NCBI GenBank assembly: GCA_904393115.1
Contig: CAJFMX010000005.1
Span: 1-64,000, forward strand
Length of the DNA stretch: 64,000 nt
Source of the DNA: an uncultured Clostridia bacterium
GTDB lineage: Bacteria > Bacillota > Clostridia > Christensenellales > UBA1750
Direction: 5' to 3'
Part shown: piece after piece, positions 8,151-16,611 of the stretch
Layout of the letters: every line of letters begins with the position of its first letter
Numbering within the stretch: the stretch's first letter is position 1
The notes under the pieces: model-generated
Told to the model about the DNA's origin: nothing
What the model saw: only the letters and a program-made list of their open reading frames with translations
Databases searched by the model: none
Translations under genes and position numbers: made by a program

Positions 8151-8179
8151 TTGCGAAACGGCAGATCGGAAGATATAAT
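8151..8179 (+). promoter_or_regulatory. Promoter of polyol-dehydrogenase-like operon
   Basis: TTGCGA (8151-8156) and consensus TATAAT (8174-8179), 17 bp apart, 43 bp upstream of the ATG at 8222. Confidence 0.8.
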
Positions 8180-8221
8180 GAATAAATAATGAAGTTGTGT
8201 GTAAGCGGACGGAGGGGAAGC

Positions 8222-9406
8222 ATGGGAAGCAAGAGAGAGGCGGTTGTCATCGGCGCAGGCAAGATGGGCCGGGGCTTCTGCGCCGAAATTCTGGCCAGCG
8301 CCGGATGCCATCTGACGTTTGTGGACAGCGATGAGACCCGCGTCGAGCGCCTGCTCCACGCGGGCAGCTATACCATCTACAAAGCGCGCAAGACCTATTT
8401 TGAGACCGTCACAATCGAGGGGTTTGACGCGCTCCCCCTCAGCCGCGAGGGGGAGATCTCGGACCTTGTGGCGCGCCGCGGCGTCCTTGTGATGATCGCC
8501 GTGCCCTCCCAGCAGATCGAAAAGGTCGCCTCGCTCCTGTGCGTGTGCATCGCCCGCAAGGCCATGGAGACCCCGGAGGAGCCCCTGGACATCCTCCTTT
8601 GCATCAACGAGATCGACGCCAAGCGCCGCCTGATCGCCTGCTTTGAGGGGATGCTCGGCGGCAGCGCGCTGGAGTACGCGCAGCGGCGCGTCGGCATCGT
8701 GGAGACGGTCGCCATCTGCATGTGTCCGGAGCTTCCGGACAACCTGGCCGAGCGCGATCCCCTGGGGGTCCTCACAAACGGCTACCCCGAAATGCCCATG
8801 GACGCCACGGCCTTCAAGGGCGAGCCGCCCCGCTCGGAGAAGATCCGCCTGACCTACCACCTGGCGGCGGAGGCCCACCGCAAGATGTACACCTTCAACA
8901 CCGCCTACGCCTCCATCGCCTACCTGTCCAGCCCCAAGCACTACGTCTGGGCCACGGAGGCCATGAAGGACCCGGAGATCCAGCAGAGCGTCCTGGACGC
9001 CCTTGCCGAGTCCACGATCGGCCTGTGCGGAGAATACGGCTTCACCCGGGAGGAGATGGCCGCCTGGAACGAGCGAATCCTCGCGGTGATCGACAACCCG
9101 CTCCTGGGCGACACGATCAACCGCCTGGGCTCGGACACGCCGCGCAAGGTCGGCCCGCAGGACCGCCTGGTCGGCGCGGCCCTGCTGTGCCTCAAGCACG
9201 GCGGGGACCCGGCGACACTGGCCCGCGTCATCGCCTACGCCTACCGCTACCCGGCCTCCGACGACCCCCGCACCGCCGCCTTCATGCGCTTTATCGAGTC
9301 CGAGGGGATCGAGACCGCGCTGGAGCGCTATTCCCGCCTGGCGCTGCGCAACCAGCTCCACCGCCGCATCCGCGAAATCTATGAGAAGTTGGAGGACCCC
9401 GCATGA
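8222..9406 (+). CDS. Mannitol-1-phosphate dehydrogenase-like polyol dehydrogenase, active-site His replaced
   Basis: A 394-residue protein with the N-terminal Rossmann motif VVIGAGKMGRGF and overall plan of the polyol-specific long-chain dehydrogenases (MtlD/UxuB/UxaB family). These oxidise polyol phosphates or reduce keto-acids with NAD. Family members share K-x4-N-x2-H at the active site; here the sequence is KMYTFNTAY, giving K221 and N226 but Tyr229 in place of His. Substrate or activity may therefore differ. It is divergent from the IclR regulator with KdgR-like boxes between, which links it to uronate or polyol use. The ATG at 8222 follows GGAGGGG. Its stop overlaps the next start (ATGA). 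Confidence 0.75.
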   Translation: MGSKREAVVIGAGKMGRGFCAEILASAGCHLTFVDSDETRVERLLHAGSYTIYKARKTYFETVTIEGFDALPLSREGEISDLVARRGVLVMIAVPSQQIEKVASLLCVCIARKAMETPEEPLDILLCINEIDAKRRLIACFEGMLGGSALEYAQRRVGIVETVAICMCPELPDNLAERDPLGVLTNGYPEMPMDATAFKGEPPRSEKIRLTYHLAAEAHRKMYTFNTAYASIAYLSSPKHYVWATEAMKDPEIQQSVLDALAESTIGLCGEYGFTREEMAAWNERILAVIDNPLLGDTINRLGSDTPRKVGPQDRLVGAALLCLKHGGDPATLARVIAYAYRYPASDDPRTAAFMRFIESEGIETALERYSRLALRNQLHRRIREIYEKLEDPA

Positions 9407-10734
9407 GCCGCAGCGCCGCCTTTCTCTCCGACGTGCACGGAAACCTTCCGGCGCTGGAGGCCGTTCTTGCCGACATCGACGCGCGCGGAATCGACGAAAT
9501 CTACTTCCTCGGCGACGTGCTGGGCAAGGGCCCGTCCGTCCACGAGGTGCTGGACCTCCTGCGCCGGCGCTGCCGCGGCGCGGTGTACGGCAACTGGGAC
9601 CGGCTGGTGCTCTACTCCCCGGAGGGCGAGCGCTTCGGCGCGCCGTACTACCGCGAGCGCCTGACCGAGGCGGAGCGCGCGTACCTCGCCGCCCTGCCCG
9701 AGACGCTGGAGCTGGACTTCGCCGGCAAGCGCGTGCTTGGCTACCACGGCCGCTTCTCCATCGACCGCGTGGTCACGCCCATGTTCAACAACGAGCGGGA
9801 GAACGTGGAGGCGGCCATGTACCGCTTCGGCCCGCACGACGTGACGATCATGGGCGACGCGCACCACCCCTTCCTCCTGACGCACCAGGGCCGCTTCCTG
9901 ATGAACACCGGCGCGGTGGGCAACCCCTGCGACCGCATCCCCCAGGCGAGCTACCTGATCCTGCACGAGCGCGGCGGCGCGTTTTCCTCCGAGCACGTGC
10001 GCGTGCCCTACGACCTTGCGCGCGCCGTCTCCCTGGCGCTGCACGCCCCGGACCTCCCCATGCTGGAGACCTACATCCGCGAGACGATCACCGCGGTCTA
10101 CAGCCGCTCCTACAAGCCCAAGGCGCCCGCCCGCAGCCCGTGGGAGGACCTGCCCCTGCCGGTCTACGAGGCGTATGCCTCCGCAAGGGGCCTGGGGCAG
10201 GCGCTGTCGAGCATTTTGGCCGAGCAGATGCGCGACCTGCCCGCAAAGAGCGTGTGCCTGCTGGGCGTCGCGGGCGGAAACGGCCTCGCCTTTGCCGCGA
10301 CGCTGCCCTATGCGCAGATCCTGGGCGTGGACGTCAGCGAGGCCTACCTTGCGGCCTGCCGCGCGCGCTTTCCGCAGCTGGGGGACCGGCTCTCCCTGCT
10401 GCGCCTGGACCTGCGCGACCCGGGCGCCCGCCTGCCGCACGCGGAGCTGGTTCTGGCGGACCTCCTCCTAGAGTACACGGGCCTTGCCGCCTTTGTCCGG
10501 CAGATTGAATCGTGCGCGCCCCGCGCGGTCTCCTGCGTGCTGCTGCCCGGCGGGGACGAGCCGGACGCCCGCTTTGCCGAGGCGCTCTCCCCCGTGGAAA
10601 AGCAGCGGCAGGAGGTCGACCCCACGGCGCTCGTGCGCGCCATGGAGGGCGCCGGCCTTGCGCTGCGGCGCGTGACCTCCTACCCCGCGCCGGGCCAGCG
10701 CCTCCTGCTGCGCATGGACTTTGCGCGGCCGTAG
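9403..10734 (+). CDS. Fusion: calcineurin-like phosphoesterase + SAM methyltransferase
   Basis: A 443-residue two-domain protein. Residues 1 to about 230 form a YfcE/MJ0936-type metallophosphoesterase with FLSDVHGN, YFLGDVLGKGP, AVYGNWD, IMGDAHH and NTGAVGNP metal-site motifs. Residues from about 280 form a class I methyltransferase-like Rossmann domain with LLGVAGGNGLAFA (SAM loop) and ILGVDVSEAY (acidic ribose-binding position). I know no named protein with this pairing and cannot give a substrate. It is translationally coupled to the upstream dehydrogenase by an ATGA overlap. No frameshift is needed for the fusion, so it looks genuine. Confidence 0.8.
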   Translation: MSRSAAFLSDVHGNLPALEAVLADIDARGIDEIYFLGDVLGKGPSVHEVLDLLRRRCRGAVYGNWDRLVLYSPEGERFGAPYYRERLTEAERAYLAALPETLELDFAGKRVLGYHGRFSIDRVVTPMFNNERENVEAAMYRFGPHDVTIMGDAHHPFLLTHQGRFLMNTGAVGNPCDRIPQASYLILHERGGAFSSEHVRVPYDLARAVSLALHAPDLPMLETYIRETITAVYSRSYKPKAPARSPWEDLPLPVYEAYASARGLGQALSSILAEQMRDLPAKSVCLLGVAGGNGLAFAATLPYAQILGVDVSEAYLAACRARFPQLGDRLSLLRLDLRDPGARLPHAELVLADLLLEYTGLAAFVRQIESCAPRAVSCVLLPGGDEPDARFAEALSPVEKQRQEVDPTALVRAMEGAGLALRRVTSYPAPGQRLLLRMDFARP

Positions 10735-10765
10735 GGTCCGCGCGGAAGGAAGGAACCTCCCCCCC

Positions 10766-11497
10766 ATGCAGGCAAAGCCTCTCCACCGCGACGCGATCAA
10801 GAGCATCGCCATGTTCACGATGCTCCTGAACCACATCGCCGTGATCTTTCTGCCCTCCGACACGCTCCTTGCCGAGGTCCTTGTGGACGTCGGCTATTTT
10901 ACGGCCGTGACCATGTGCTTCTTTCTCGTGGAGGGCTATCGCTATACGCGCTCCAAGCTGCGGTATGGGCTGCGGCTCGCTCTCTTCGCGCTCCTGTCGG
11001 AGTTCCCGTTCTGCCTGGCCTTCTCCCAGGGTACGGACCTGACGTTCTGCGGGATGAACATGCTGTTTACGCTGCTGCTCTGCTTTCTCCTGCTCGTCGT
11101 CCGCGAAAAGGTGGCGCACCGGCCGCTGCGCATCCTCCTGCTGCTGGCCCTGGTCCTCCTGTCGGTCGGGAGCGACTGGGCGCTGCTCGCCCCGATCTTC
11201 ACGCTCCTTTTCGCCTGGGCCGGCACGTCCCGGCCGCGCGTGCGGACCGCCTTCCTGGCGGCGATGCTCCTGTTCGGCCTCACGAGCTTTGCCGGCGGCG
11301 TCGGGCGCTTTTCGCCCGGCCGCAACCTGCTCGCTTCGCTCGGCTGCATGGCGGGCATCGCCCTTGCCGGTGTTGCGATCCTCTGCCTGTACAACGGCCG
11401 GCGCGCGCAGCGCGGGCGGCGGTTTTTCCAGTGGTTCTTCTACCTCTTCTATCCCCTGCACCTGCTCCTGCTGGGACTCCTCCGGCTCTGCCTGTGA
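10766..11497 (+). CDS. TraX-family membrane protein
   Basis: A 243-residue polytopic membrane protein with about eight hydrophobic spans. It starts with a conserved LHRDAIKSIAMFTMLLNHIA segment that is characteristic of the TraX family; the founding member acetylates F pilin. Chromosomal Firmicutes copies usually have no conjugation genes nearby, and there are none here, so its acceptor is unknown. A membrane acyltransferase role is inferred. The ATG at 10766 follows GGAAGGAAGG. It is the last gene of the plus-strand run before a bidirectional terminator. Confidence 0.75.
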   Translation: MQAKPLHRDAIKSIAMFTMLLNHIAVIFLPSDTLLAEVLVDVGYFTAVTMCFFLVEGYRYTRSKLRYGLRLALFALLSEFPFCLAFSQGTDLTFCGMNMLFTLLLCFLLLVVREKVAHRPLRILLLLALVLLSVGSDWALLAPIFTLLFAWAGTSRPRVRTAFLAAMLLFGLTSFAGGVGRFSPGRNLLASLGCMAGIALAGVAILCLYNGRRAQRGRRFFQWFFYLFYPLHLLLLGLLRLCL

Positions 11498-11503
11498 CGC
11501 CGC

Positions 11504-11557
11504 AAAAAACGCCCGCCCGGCCTCCGAAACTCCTTCGGGGCCGGGCGGGCGTTTTGC
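11504..11557. terminator. Bidirectional terminator between convergent genes
   Basis: Arms AAAACGCCCGCCCGGCC and its perfect complement (11506-11522 / 11539-11555) with a small inner stem. T-runs lie on both sides, serving TraX (+) and the GNAT gene (-). Confidence 0.9.
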
Positions 11558-11562
11558 ATTTT

Positions 11563-12045
11563 TCAGAAGCGGAGCAGCATGTCGTTCCAGGTCGCGCCGC
11601 CATGGGTGGAGGCGGACACGCCCTGGCAGACGAAGCCGAACTTCTCGTAATAGGGCTTCAAGTGGTCCTTGCATGTGAGCACGACGCCCCGGCAGCCGCG
11701 CGCGCGGGCCGCATTGATCAGGCGCGTGAGCAGCGCGGCGGCCACGCCCTGCCGCCGAAAGCCGGGCAGCACGTCCAGGCCGAACACGGTCTGGTACGCG
11801 CCGCCGGGCCGGTGCAGCGCGGCGTCGTGGTAGAGCTCGTCCGGCAGGGCCGGCGCGTCGGTCGTGCAGCCGTTGATAAAGCCCACGACCGCGCCCTCCG
11901 CCTCGGCCACGAAGAAATTCTCCGGGAAGGCGGCGAACCGCGCGCGGATCTGCTCCGCGCCCGCCGCCTCCGCCGCGGGGAAGCAGGCGCGCTCGATCTC
12001 GATGAGCGCGGGGACGTCTCCCTCTCTTGCGGGTCGAACGATCAC
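11563..12045 (-). CDS. GNAT N-acetyltransferase (AANAT-like)
   Basis: A 160-residue GNAT-fold acetyltransferase starting MIVRPAREGDVPAL. Motif A, VLPGFRRQGVAAALL, binds the acetyl-CoA pyrophosphate, and a PYYEKFGFV motif lies near the C-terminus. The pattern resembles arylalkylamine-type acetyltransferases. The acceptor is unknown. The GTG at 12045 overlaps the stop of the upstream exonuclease gene (GTGA) and has AAAGGAGGGA upstream, so it is translationally coupled. Confidence 0.85.
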   Translation of the reverse strand: MIVRPAREGDVPALIEIERACFPAAEAAGAEQIRARFAAFPENFFVAEAEGAVVGFINGCTTDAPALPDELYHDAALHRPGGAYQTVFGLDVLPGFRRQGVAAALLTRLINAARARGCRGVVLTCKDHLKPYYEKFGFVCQGVSASTHGGATWNDMLLRF

Positions 12046-13025
12046 TCCCGTCCCTCCTTTCTCGGGCGCGGGGTGCGGCGCGCGCCGCGCGGCAGCGTCT
12101 CGCGGGCCGCGTTGCGCCGGGCCATGACGTCCGCGACGCGCTCGGGCGTGGCGAGATAGGCGCGCTGGTGCATGACGAGCTTCTCGTTGTAGAGGCGCTT
12201 AAAGTGCATCTGCGCAAAGGCGGTGCCGTGCGCCGGGCACTCGCACAGGGCGAGGAACCGGCCGTGGCCGGAGTCGAACCAGGGCAGCGTCAGGCGCGTC
12301 TCCCCGCCGCAGACCGGGCAGCGCACGGCGGTAAAGCTCGCGTTCTCCAGCACGTCGTCGTAGCGGGTGAGGTTCGTTGGGACCGAGCGCGTGGCCGACC
12401 GCGCGGCGAGCGCCTCCTCCGCCGCCGCGCGGCGGAGGGACTCGATCGCCTCCGGCGGCGCGGCGTCCACAGCCTTCTGCAGGCGCGCCATGAGGCGCGC
12501 GGTGTAGAGTGCGTCGTTCAGGGCGCGGTGCGCGGGCAGGTCCATGGCCATGCCCAGCGCCTCCATGGCGGCCGAGAGCCCAACCTGCGCCGAGGGCTTG
12601 TCCGTCATCAGGTGCGCATAGACCATCTGCAGGTTGAGCGGCGGCTCCAGGGGCAGGTCCATCTTGTAGAACCGCGCGTTGCGCAGCAGCACGGGGTAGT
12701 CGTCCCGGCCCCAGGTGCACAGGCTCGCGCCCGGCCCGCACCACTTCAGGAAGCTCGAAAAGGCGCGCGCAAAGGTCTGCCCCTCCTTCAGCTCCTCCGG
12801 ATCAATGCCCGTCACCTGGCGGATGTGCTTGTCCAGCACGGGGTAGACCACGGGCTTGATGATGTACTGCCGCTCGTCCAAGAGCCGCAGGTCCCGGTCG
12901 AGCTTGACCGCGCCGATCTCGATGATCTCGTGCGGAATGGCGTGGTTGGGGCGGCTCGCGTGCTGGTTCCACTCCAGGTCCATCACGACGAAGCACTGCG
13001 TGCCCTCGGGTACAAATCGTAGCAT
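12042..13025 (-). CDS. DEDDh-family 3'-5' exonuclease with C-terminal zinc ribbon
   Basis: A 327-residue protein. The N-terminal exonuclease fold has VVMDLEWNQ (D16, E18) and a late HRALNDALYTARL motif supplying the His and last Asp of DEDDh enzymes (KapD/ERI-1 type). A C-terminal segment has CPVCGG...CEC, likely a zinc-binding ribbon. The family degrades RNA or DNA 3' ends; which one is not visible. The ATG at 13025 follows AAGGAG. Its stop overlaps the downstream GNAT start. Confidence 0.8.
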   Translation of the reverse strand: MLRFVPEGTQCFVVMDLEWNQHASRPNHAIPHEIIEIGAVKLDRDLRLLDERQYIIKPVVYPVLDKHIRQVTGIDPEELKEGQTFARAFSSFLKWCGPGASLCTWGRDDYPVLLRNARFYKMDLPLEPPLNLQMVYAHLMTDKPSAQVGLSAAMEALGMAMDLPAHRALNDALYTARLMARLQKAVDAAPPEAIESLRRAAAEEALAARSATRSVPTNLTRYDDVLENASFTAVRCPVCGGETRLTLPWFDSGHGRFLALCECPAHGTAFAQMHFKRLYNEKLVMHQRAYLATPERVADVMARRNAARETLPRGARRTPRPRKEGRE

Positions 13026-13065
13026 TGCAGAAAAACTCCTTCGCGCCCCACCGGGGCGCACCGTA

Positions 13066-14337
13066 TTATTCGCGGCCGCGCAGGGCCTTGAGATCCTCCA
13101 GCGTCACGGCGTAGGGGCTCTCATAGGCGCGGCGGTACTGCTGCACGCTGTTCCACGCCCCGCCCGTGCAGAAGCCGCCGCACCAGGTCATCTGCCACAG
13201 CCAGGGCGCGCCGGCCTGCACGCAGCGCTCCGGGTCGGGGTTGGCGCCGCACTCGCTCAGGGCGACCATCTTGCCGTCCGCGCAGAGCGCGCGGGCGTAA
13301 TCAAAGTCGCACTTGCAGGAGCCGTAGTTGCCGGCCTTGGCGTACAAGTCCGCCGCGACGATGTCCACGCAGTCGTCCCCCGGGTACCAGGCCGGGTCCA
13401 GGGAGTTCCACACCCAGATGAGGTTGTGCAGCCCGTGCACGCGGGTGAAGCGGTCGTACATCTCCCGCCAGAGGGCCTTGCAGGGCTCCGGCCCCTGGGC
13501 GCCCCACCAGAACCAGCCGCCCTCCGCCTCGTGCAGGGGCCGCCAGAGGATGGGGATGTCCCGCTCGGCAAAGACCTTGAGGTGCTGGGCGATGGCGTCC
13601 ATGTCCCGGATCGCCGCCTCGTGCTCCGGCGTTCCGGGCTCGACGGCCCTGCGCGCGTCAAAGTCCGTGTGCTCGGTGTAGAAGGCCTTGTCGTTGCCGG
13701 AGAGCGGGGAGAACCAGTGCCAGCAGTAGGCGACGATGCCGCCCTGCTCCGCCCAGTCGAGGGCGCAGGGGATGGTGTTCTGGTTGTTGCGCGCCTCGGT
13801 CACGGTCGGCTCGTCCGAGGTCTCCCACTGGATGTTGGGCGAATAGCCCAGCAGCTCAAAGCCGCAGACCGCGGGCTTCTTGCCCGTGACGCGCTCGATG
13901 AAGGTGATCTCGCCCATGGGGATGTCCTTTGTGTGCTGGCCGAGCAGCACGCGCTTGCCGTAGAGGGACCCGAGCAGCGCCATGAGGTCGCGCGCCGCGG
14001 GCGAGGCCGCAGGGTCGCTCAGGCCCGTGCGCGCCGGCGGCAGGACCGCGGGCGCGGCGTCCTCCAGCAGGACCTGCAGGATCTGCGCGTCGCCCTCCCG
14101 GCGCGAAAGGCGCAATTCGTGCGCGCCAGCGGGCAGGCGCAGCGTCACCACCGTGCGCTCCTCACCGCCGGCGGGCAGGAACACGCCCGAAAGGCTCTCG
14201 CCGTCCAGGTCCACGGCGTACAGGTTGCGCCGCCCCGTCGCGCGGTAAATCAGGCGGATCTTCTTCCATCCCTCGCGCTCGGTCGAAAACTGCGCGGTAA
14301 AACTGCTCTCCTGTTGGAGCGTAAGTTCCATTGTCAC
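13066..14337 (-). CDS. Glycoside hydrolase family 26, beta-mannanase-like
   Basis: A 423-residue enzyme. Residues 1 to about 100 look like a beta-sandwich carbohydrate-binding module. The rest is a GH26 (alpha/beta)8 domain with the acid/base motif WRPLHEAEGGWFWWG (Glu270) and the nucleophile motif VALSECG (Glu362). GH26 enzymes mostly cleave beta-1,4-mannans. There is no signal peptide, so it probably works in the cytoplasm on imported oligosaccharides. The GTG at 14337 has GGGGGG nine bases upstream; an ATG two codons later is the alternative start. A consensus promoter precedes it, so it seems strongly expressed. Confidence 0.9.
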   Translation of the reverse strand: MTMELTLQQESSFTAQFSTEREGWKKIRLIYRATGRRNLYAVDLDGESLSGVFLPAGGEERTVVTLRLPAGAHELRLSRREGDAQILQVLLEDAAPAVLPPARTGLSDPAASPAARDLMALLGSLYGKRVLLGQHTKDIPMGEITFIERVTGKKPAVCGFELLGYSPNIQWETSDEPTVTEARNNQNTIPCALDWAEQGGIVAYCWHWFSPLSGNDKAFYTEHTDFDARRAVEPGTPEHEAAIRDMDAIAQHLKVFAERDIPILWRPLHEAEGGWFWWGAQGPEPCKALWREMYDRFTRVHGLHNLIWVWNSLDPAWYPGDDCVDIVAADLYAKAGNYGSCKCDFDYARALCADGKMVALSECGANPDPERCVQAGAPWLWQMTWCGGFCTGGAWNSVQQYRRAYESPYAVTLEDLKALRGRE

Positions 14338-14376
14338 GTTGGTTTTCCCCCCAGTCTGTGTTTCTCACCGGATTTC

Positions 14377-14405
14377 ATTGTACGGAACAATGGCCGGTCT
14401 GTCAA
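14377..14405 (-). promoter_or_regulatory. Consensus sigma-A promoter of GH26 gene
   Basis: Minus-strand perfect TTGACA (14400-14405) with TACAAT (14377-14382), 17 bp apart. This is the best -35 in the window. Confidence 0.85.
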
Positions 14406-14474
14406 TGCCCGGGTCTTTTTTTTCCTTCCGCGCTGTGCTATCCTTACTCCATAGGGAAAAAAGGAGGGATTTTC

Positions 14475-14837
14475 ATGCGGAACCAGCGCAACTTTCTGGA
14501 AACGCCTCTGCACGACGACTGCATCCACGAGGGCGAGGGCCTCTGCCATCACGCCACGATCCTCCCGGCCGACGCGTTCGAGGCGCCCATTCGCTTTGTG
14601 AATTACACCATCCTGCCCAAGGGCGCGAGCTTCGGCCTGCACACGCACGGGGACGACAACGAGCTCTACATCCTCCTCTCCGGCAGCGGGCACTACACCT
14701 GCAACGGCGAGACCGTGCCCTGCAAGGCGGGGGATATCCTCGTCAACCCGGCCTTTGGCACCCACGGCCTCTGCAACGACGGCGAGGGCGGCGAGGAGAT
14801 GCGCGTCCTGGTGATCGAGGCCTACAACGCAAAATGA
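14475..14837 (+). CDS. Small cupin-domain protein
   Basis: A 120-residue single-domain cupin. Cupin motif 1 is GLHTHGDDNELYILLSG, with the His, His, Glu metal ligands. Motif 2 is GDILVNPAFGTHGL, with the late His. Such proteins bind a metal and often isomerise or sense sugars or small acids; no substrate can be assigned. The ATG at 14475 follows AAGGAGGG. It is divergent from the GH26 gene and 104 bp upstream of the CatB-like gene, possibly as part of the same plus-strand unit. Confidence 0.8.
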   Translation: MRNQRNFLETPLHDDCIHEGEGLCHHATILPADAFEAPIRFVNYTILPKGASFGLHTHGDDNELYILLSGSGHYTCNGETVPCKAGDILVNPAFGTHGLCNDGEGGEEMRVLVIEAYNAK

Positions 14838-14941
14838 ACCGGCGGATGAAGCGCCTGCGCAGGCGGAAGGCGATCGCCACGGCAGTTTTTTCGGAAGGGA
14901 AGTGATGCAAAAACCGCCATATTGGAAAGGAAGGAACCTCC

Positions 14942-15616
14942 ATGAACGCCATCCCCAACCCCAACGCGGTGTTCCCCAACGAATACGGGACCACCTGCTT
15001 TCTGAAAAACGTCGTCACCGCGCCCAACATCTTCGTCGGCGACTACACCTATTACGACGACCCCGCGGACCCCACCGGGTTTGAGGCCAATAACGTGCTG
15101 TTCAACTGGCCGGAATTCGGGGATAAGCTCATCATCGGCAAGTTCTGCTGCATCGCCAGCGGGACGCAGTTCCTCATGGGCCCGGCCAACCACCGCCTGT
15201 GCAGCGCGACCACCTATCCCTTCGCCGTCTTCGGCGGCGCATGGGCGGCGTGCGCGCCGCCCCATCTGTCCCAGCTCCCCTTCAAGGGCGACATCGTCGT
15301 GGGCAACGACGTCTGGCTGGGGCGCAACTCAGTGGTCCTTCCCGGTTCCCGCATCGGCGACGGCGCGATCGTCGCCGCGCACTCGGTGGTCTCGGGCGTG
15401 GTGGAGCCGTATACGCTCGTCGGCGGCAACCCGGCGCGCAAGATCCGGCGCCGTTTTGACGAGGAGCTGACGGGGCTCCTGCTGGCCGCGCGCTGGTGGG
15501 ACGCCGATCCCGAGGAGCTCCTGCACTGGATTCCGATCCTGTGCAGCCCCGATCTGGAGGCCCTGCGGGCCGAGCTCCGGCGCAAGGTCTCGATCCAGCG
15601 CCCCGCAACCAAATAG
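14942..15616 (+). CDS. CatB-related hexapeptide-repeat O-acetyltransferase
   Basis: A 224-residue left-handed beta-helix acetyltransferase of the xenobiotic (CatB/Vat) class. The sequence FVGDYTYYDDP, the MGPANHRLCSATTYPF loop containing the catalytic His, and VGNDVWLGRNSVVLPG hexapeptide turns are all typical. Relatives acetylate chloramphenicol or streptogramins, but many chromosomal members have unrelated acceptors, so resistance should not be assumed. The ATG at 14942 follows GGAAGGAAGG. The aldo/keto reductase follows after 18 bp. Confidence 0.88.
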   Translation: MNAIPNPNAVFPNEYGTTCFLKNVVTAPNIFVGDYTYYDDPADPTGFEANNVLFNWPEFGDKLIIGKFCCIASGTQFLMGPANHRLCSATTYPFAVFGGAWAACAPPHLSQLPFKGDIVVGNDVWLGRNSVVLPGSRIGDGAIVAAHSVVSGVVEPYTLVGGNPARKIRRRFDEELTGLLLAARWWDADPEELLHWIPILCSPDLEALRAELRRKVSIQRPATK

Positions 15617-15634
15617 AATAGGAGAAAAACGCAC

Positions 15635-16558
15635 ATGAAATACGAAACTCTCGGCTCTTCTTCCCTCCAGATCTCCCGCATCGTGCACGGCTGCATGGAG
15701 CTGGGCGGCGGCCCGTGGGACGTGCGGACGGACGCGGAGAACGCCGCCCTGCTCCGGGCCGCGCTCGAGCACGGCGTCACCGCGTTTGACACCGCCGAAA
15801 GCTACGGCGGCGGCCACTCCGAGGAGGTCGTGGGCGCGGCGCTCGCCCCCGTGCGCGACAAGGTCGTGCTGTGCACCAAGGTCTCCAAGGAGCACCTGCA
15901 CAGGGCGGACGTGCTCGCGGCCTGCGAGGGAAGCCTGCGCCGCCTGAAGACGGACTACATCGACCTCTACTACGTGCACTGGCCCAATCCGGACATCGAC
16001 ATCGGCGAGACGATGGAGGCCTTTAACCTCCTGAAGGCGCAGGGCAAGATCCGCGCCATCGGCGTTTCGAACTTCTCGGTCGAGCAGATGCGCGCGGCGC
16101 AGCGCTACGCCAAGCTGGACGCGCTCCAGCCGGAGTACAACCTGCTCTGCCGCGGGATCGAAGCGGACGTGCTCCCCTTCTGCCGGGAGAACGGGATCTC
16201 CATCCTGACCTATAACTCCATCGCCAAGGGCATCCTCTCGGGCGCGTTCCACCTGGGCGGGGCGCGGGTGACGGACTTCCGCACGGCAAAGCCGCTCTTC
16301 CAGGAGGCGGCGCTGGCCGAGGAGCTGCCGCTGATCGAGCTTATGCGCGACATCGCCCAGGCGCACAGCGTGAGCCTTGCGCAGGTCGCCATCGCCGCCA
16401 GCCTCGCGCGCCCGGGCGTGACCGCGACGATCGTGGGCACGCAGAACCCCGCGCACTTCCTGGACAACATCCAGGCCGCGGACCTCTCCCTTTCCGGGGA
16501 GGAGCTGCGCGCCATCGACGAGACGAGCGCCCGCGTGCTCCGCGCGCTGGAAGCCTGA
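15635..16558 (+). CDS. Aldo/keto reductase
   Basis: A 307-residue NADPH-dependent oxidoreductase of the aldo/keto reductase superfamily. Catalytic tetrad motifs are in place: FDTAESYGGGHSE (Asp and Tyr), LCTKVSKEH (Lys) and YYVHWPNPD (His). The cofactor-binding GTQNPAHFLDN segment lies near the C-terminus. The substrate is unknown. It follows the CatB-like gene closely and ends at a strong terminator, so the two are probably one unit. Confidence 0.92.
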   Translation: MKYETLGSSSLQISRIVHGCMELGGGPWDVRTDAENAALLRAALEHGVTAFDTAESYGGGHSEEVVGAALAPVRDKVVLCTKVSKEHLHRADVLAACEGSLRRLKTDYIDLYYVHWPNPDIDIGETMEAFNLLKAQGKIRAIGVSNFSVEQMRAAQRYAKLDALQPEYNLLCRGIEADVLPFCRENGISILTYNSIAKGILSGAFHLGGARVTDFRTAKPLFQEAALAEELPLIELMRDIAQAHSVSLAQVAIAASLARPGVTATIVGTQNPAHFLDNIQAADLSLSGEELRAIDETSARVLRALEA

Positions 16559-16571
16559 CCAGAAAAAAATG

Positions 16572-16606
16572 CGGACCTGCCGCGCTGCGGCAGGTCCGTT
16601 TGCGTT
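16572..16606 (+). terminator. Terminator of aldo/keto reductase unit
   Basis: CGGACCTGCCGC and its perfect complement with a GCT loop, then TTTGCGTTTT. It lies between convergent genes and may also serve the minus-strand lipoprotein. Confidence 0.85.
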
Positions 16607-16611
16607 TTGGT

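Noticed and set aside
10766..11497. TraX as a sign of an integrative conjugative element
   Set aside because: No relaxase, coupling protein, integrase or attachment repeats nearby; TraX relatives are common on Firmicutes chromosomes.
14942..15616. Chloramphenicol or streptogramin resistance
   Set aside because: The CatB-like fold is shared by many housekeeping acetyltransferases and there is no mobile or resistance context.
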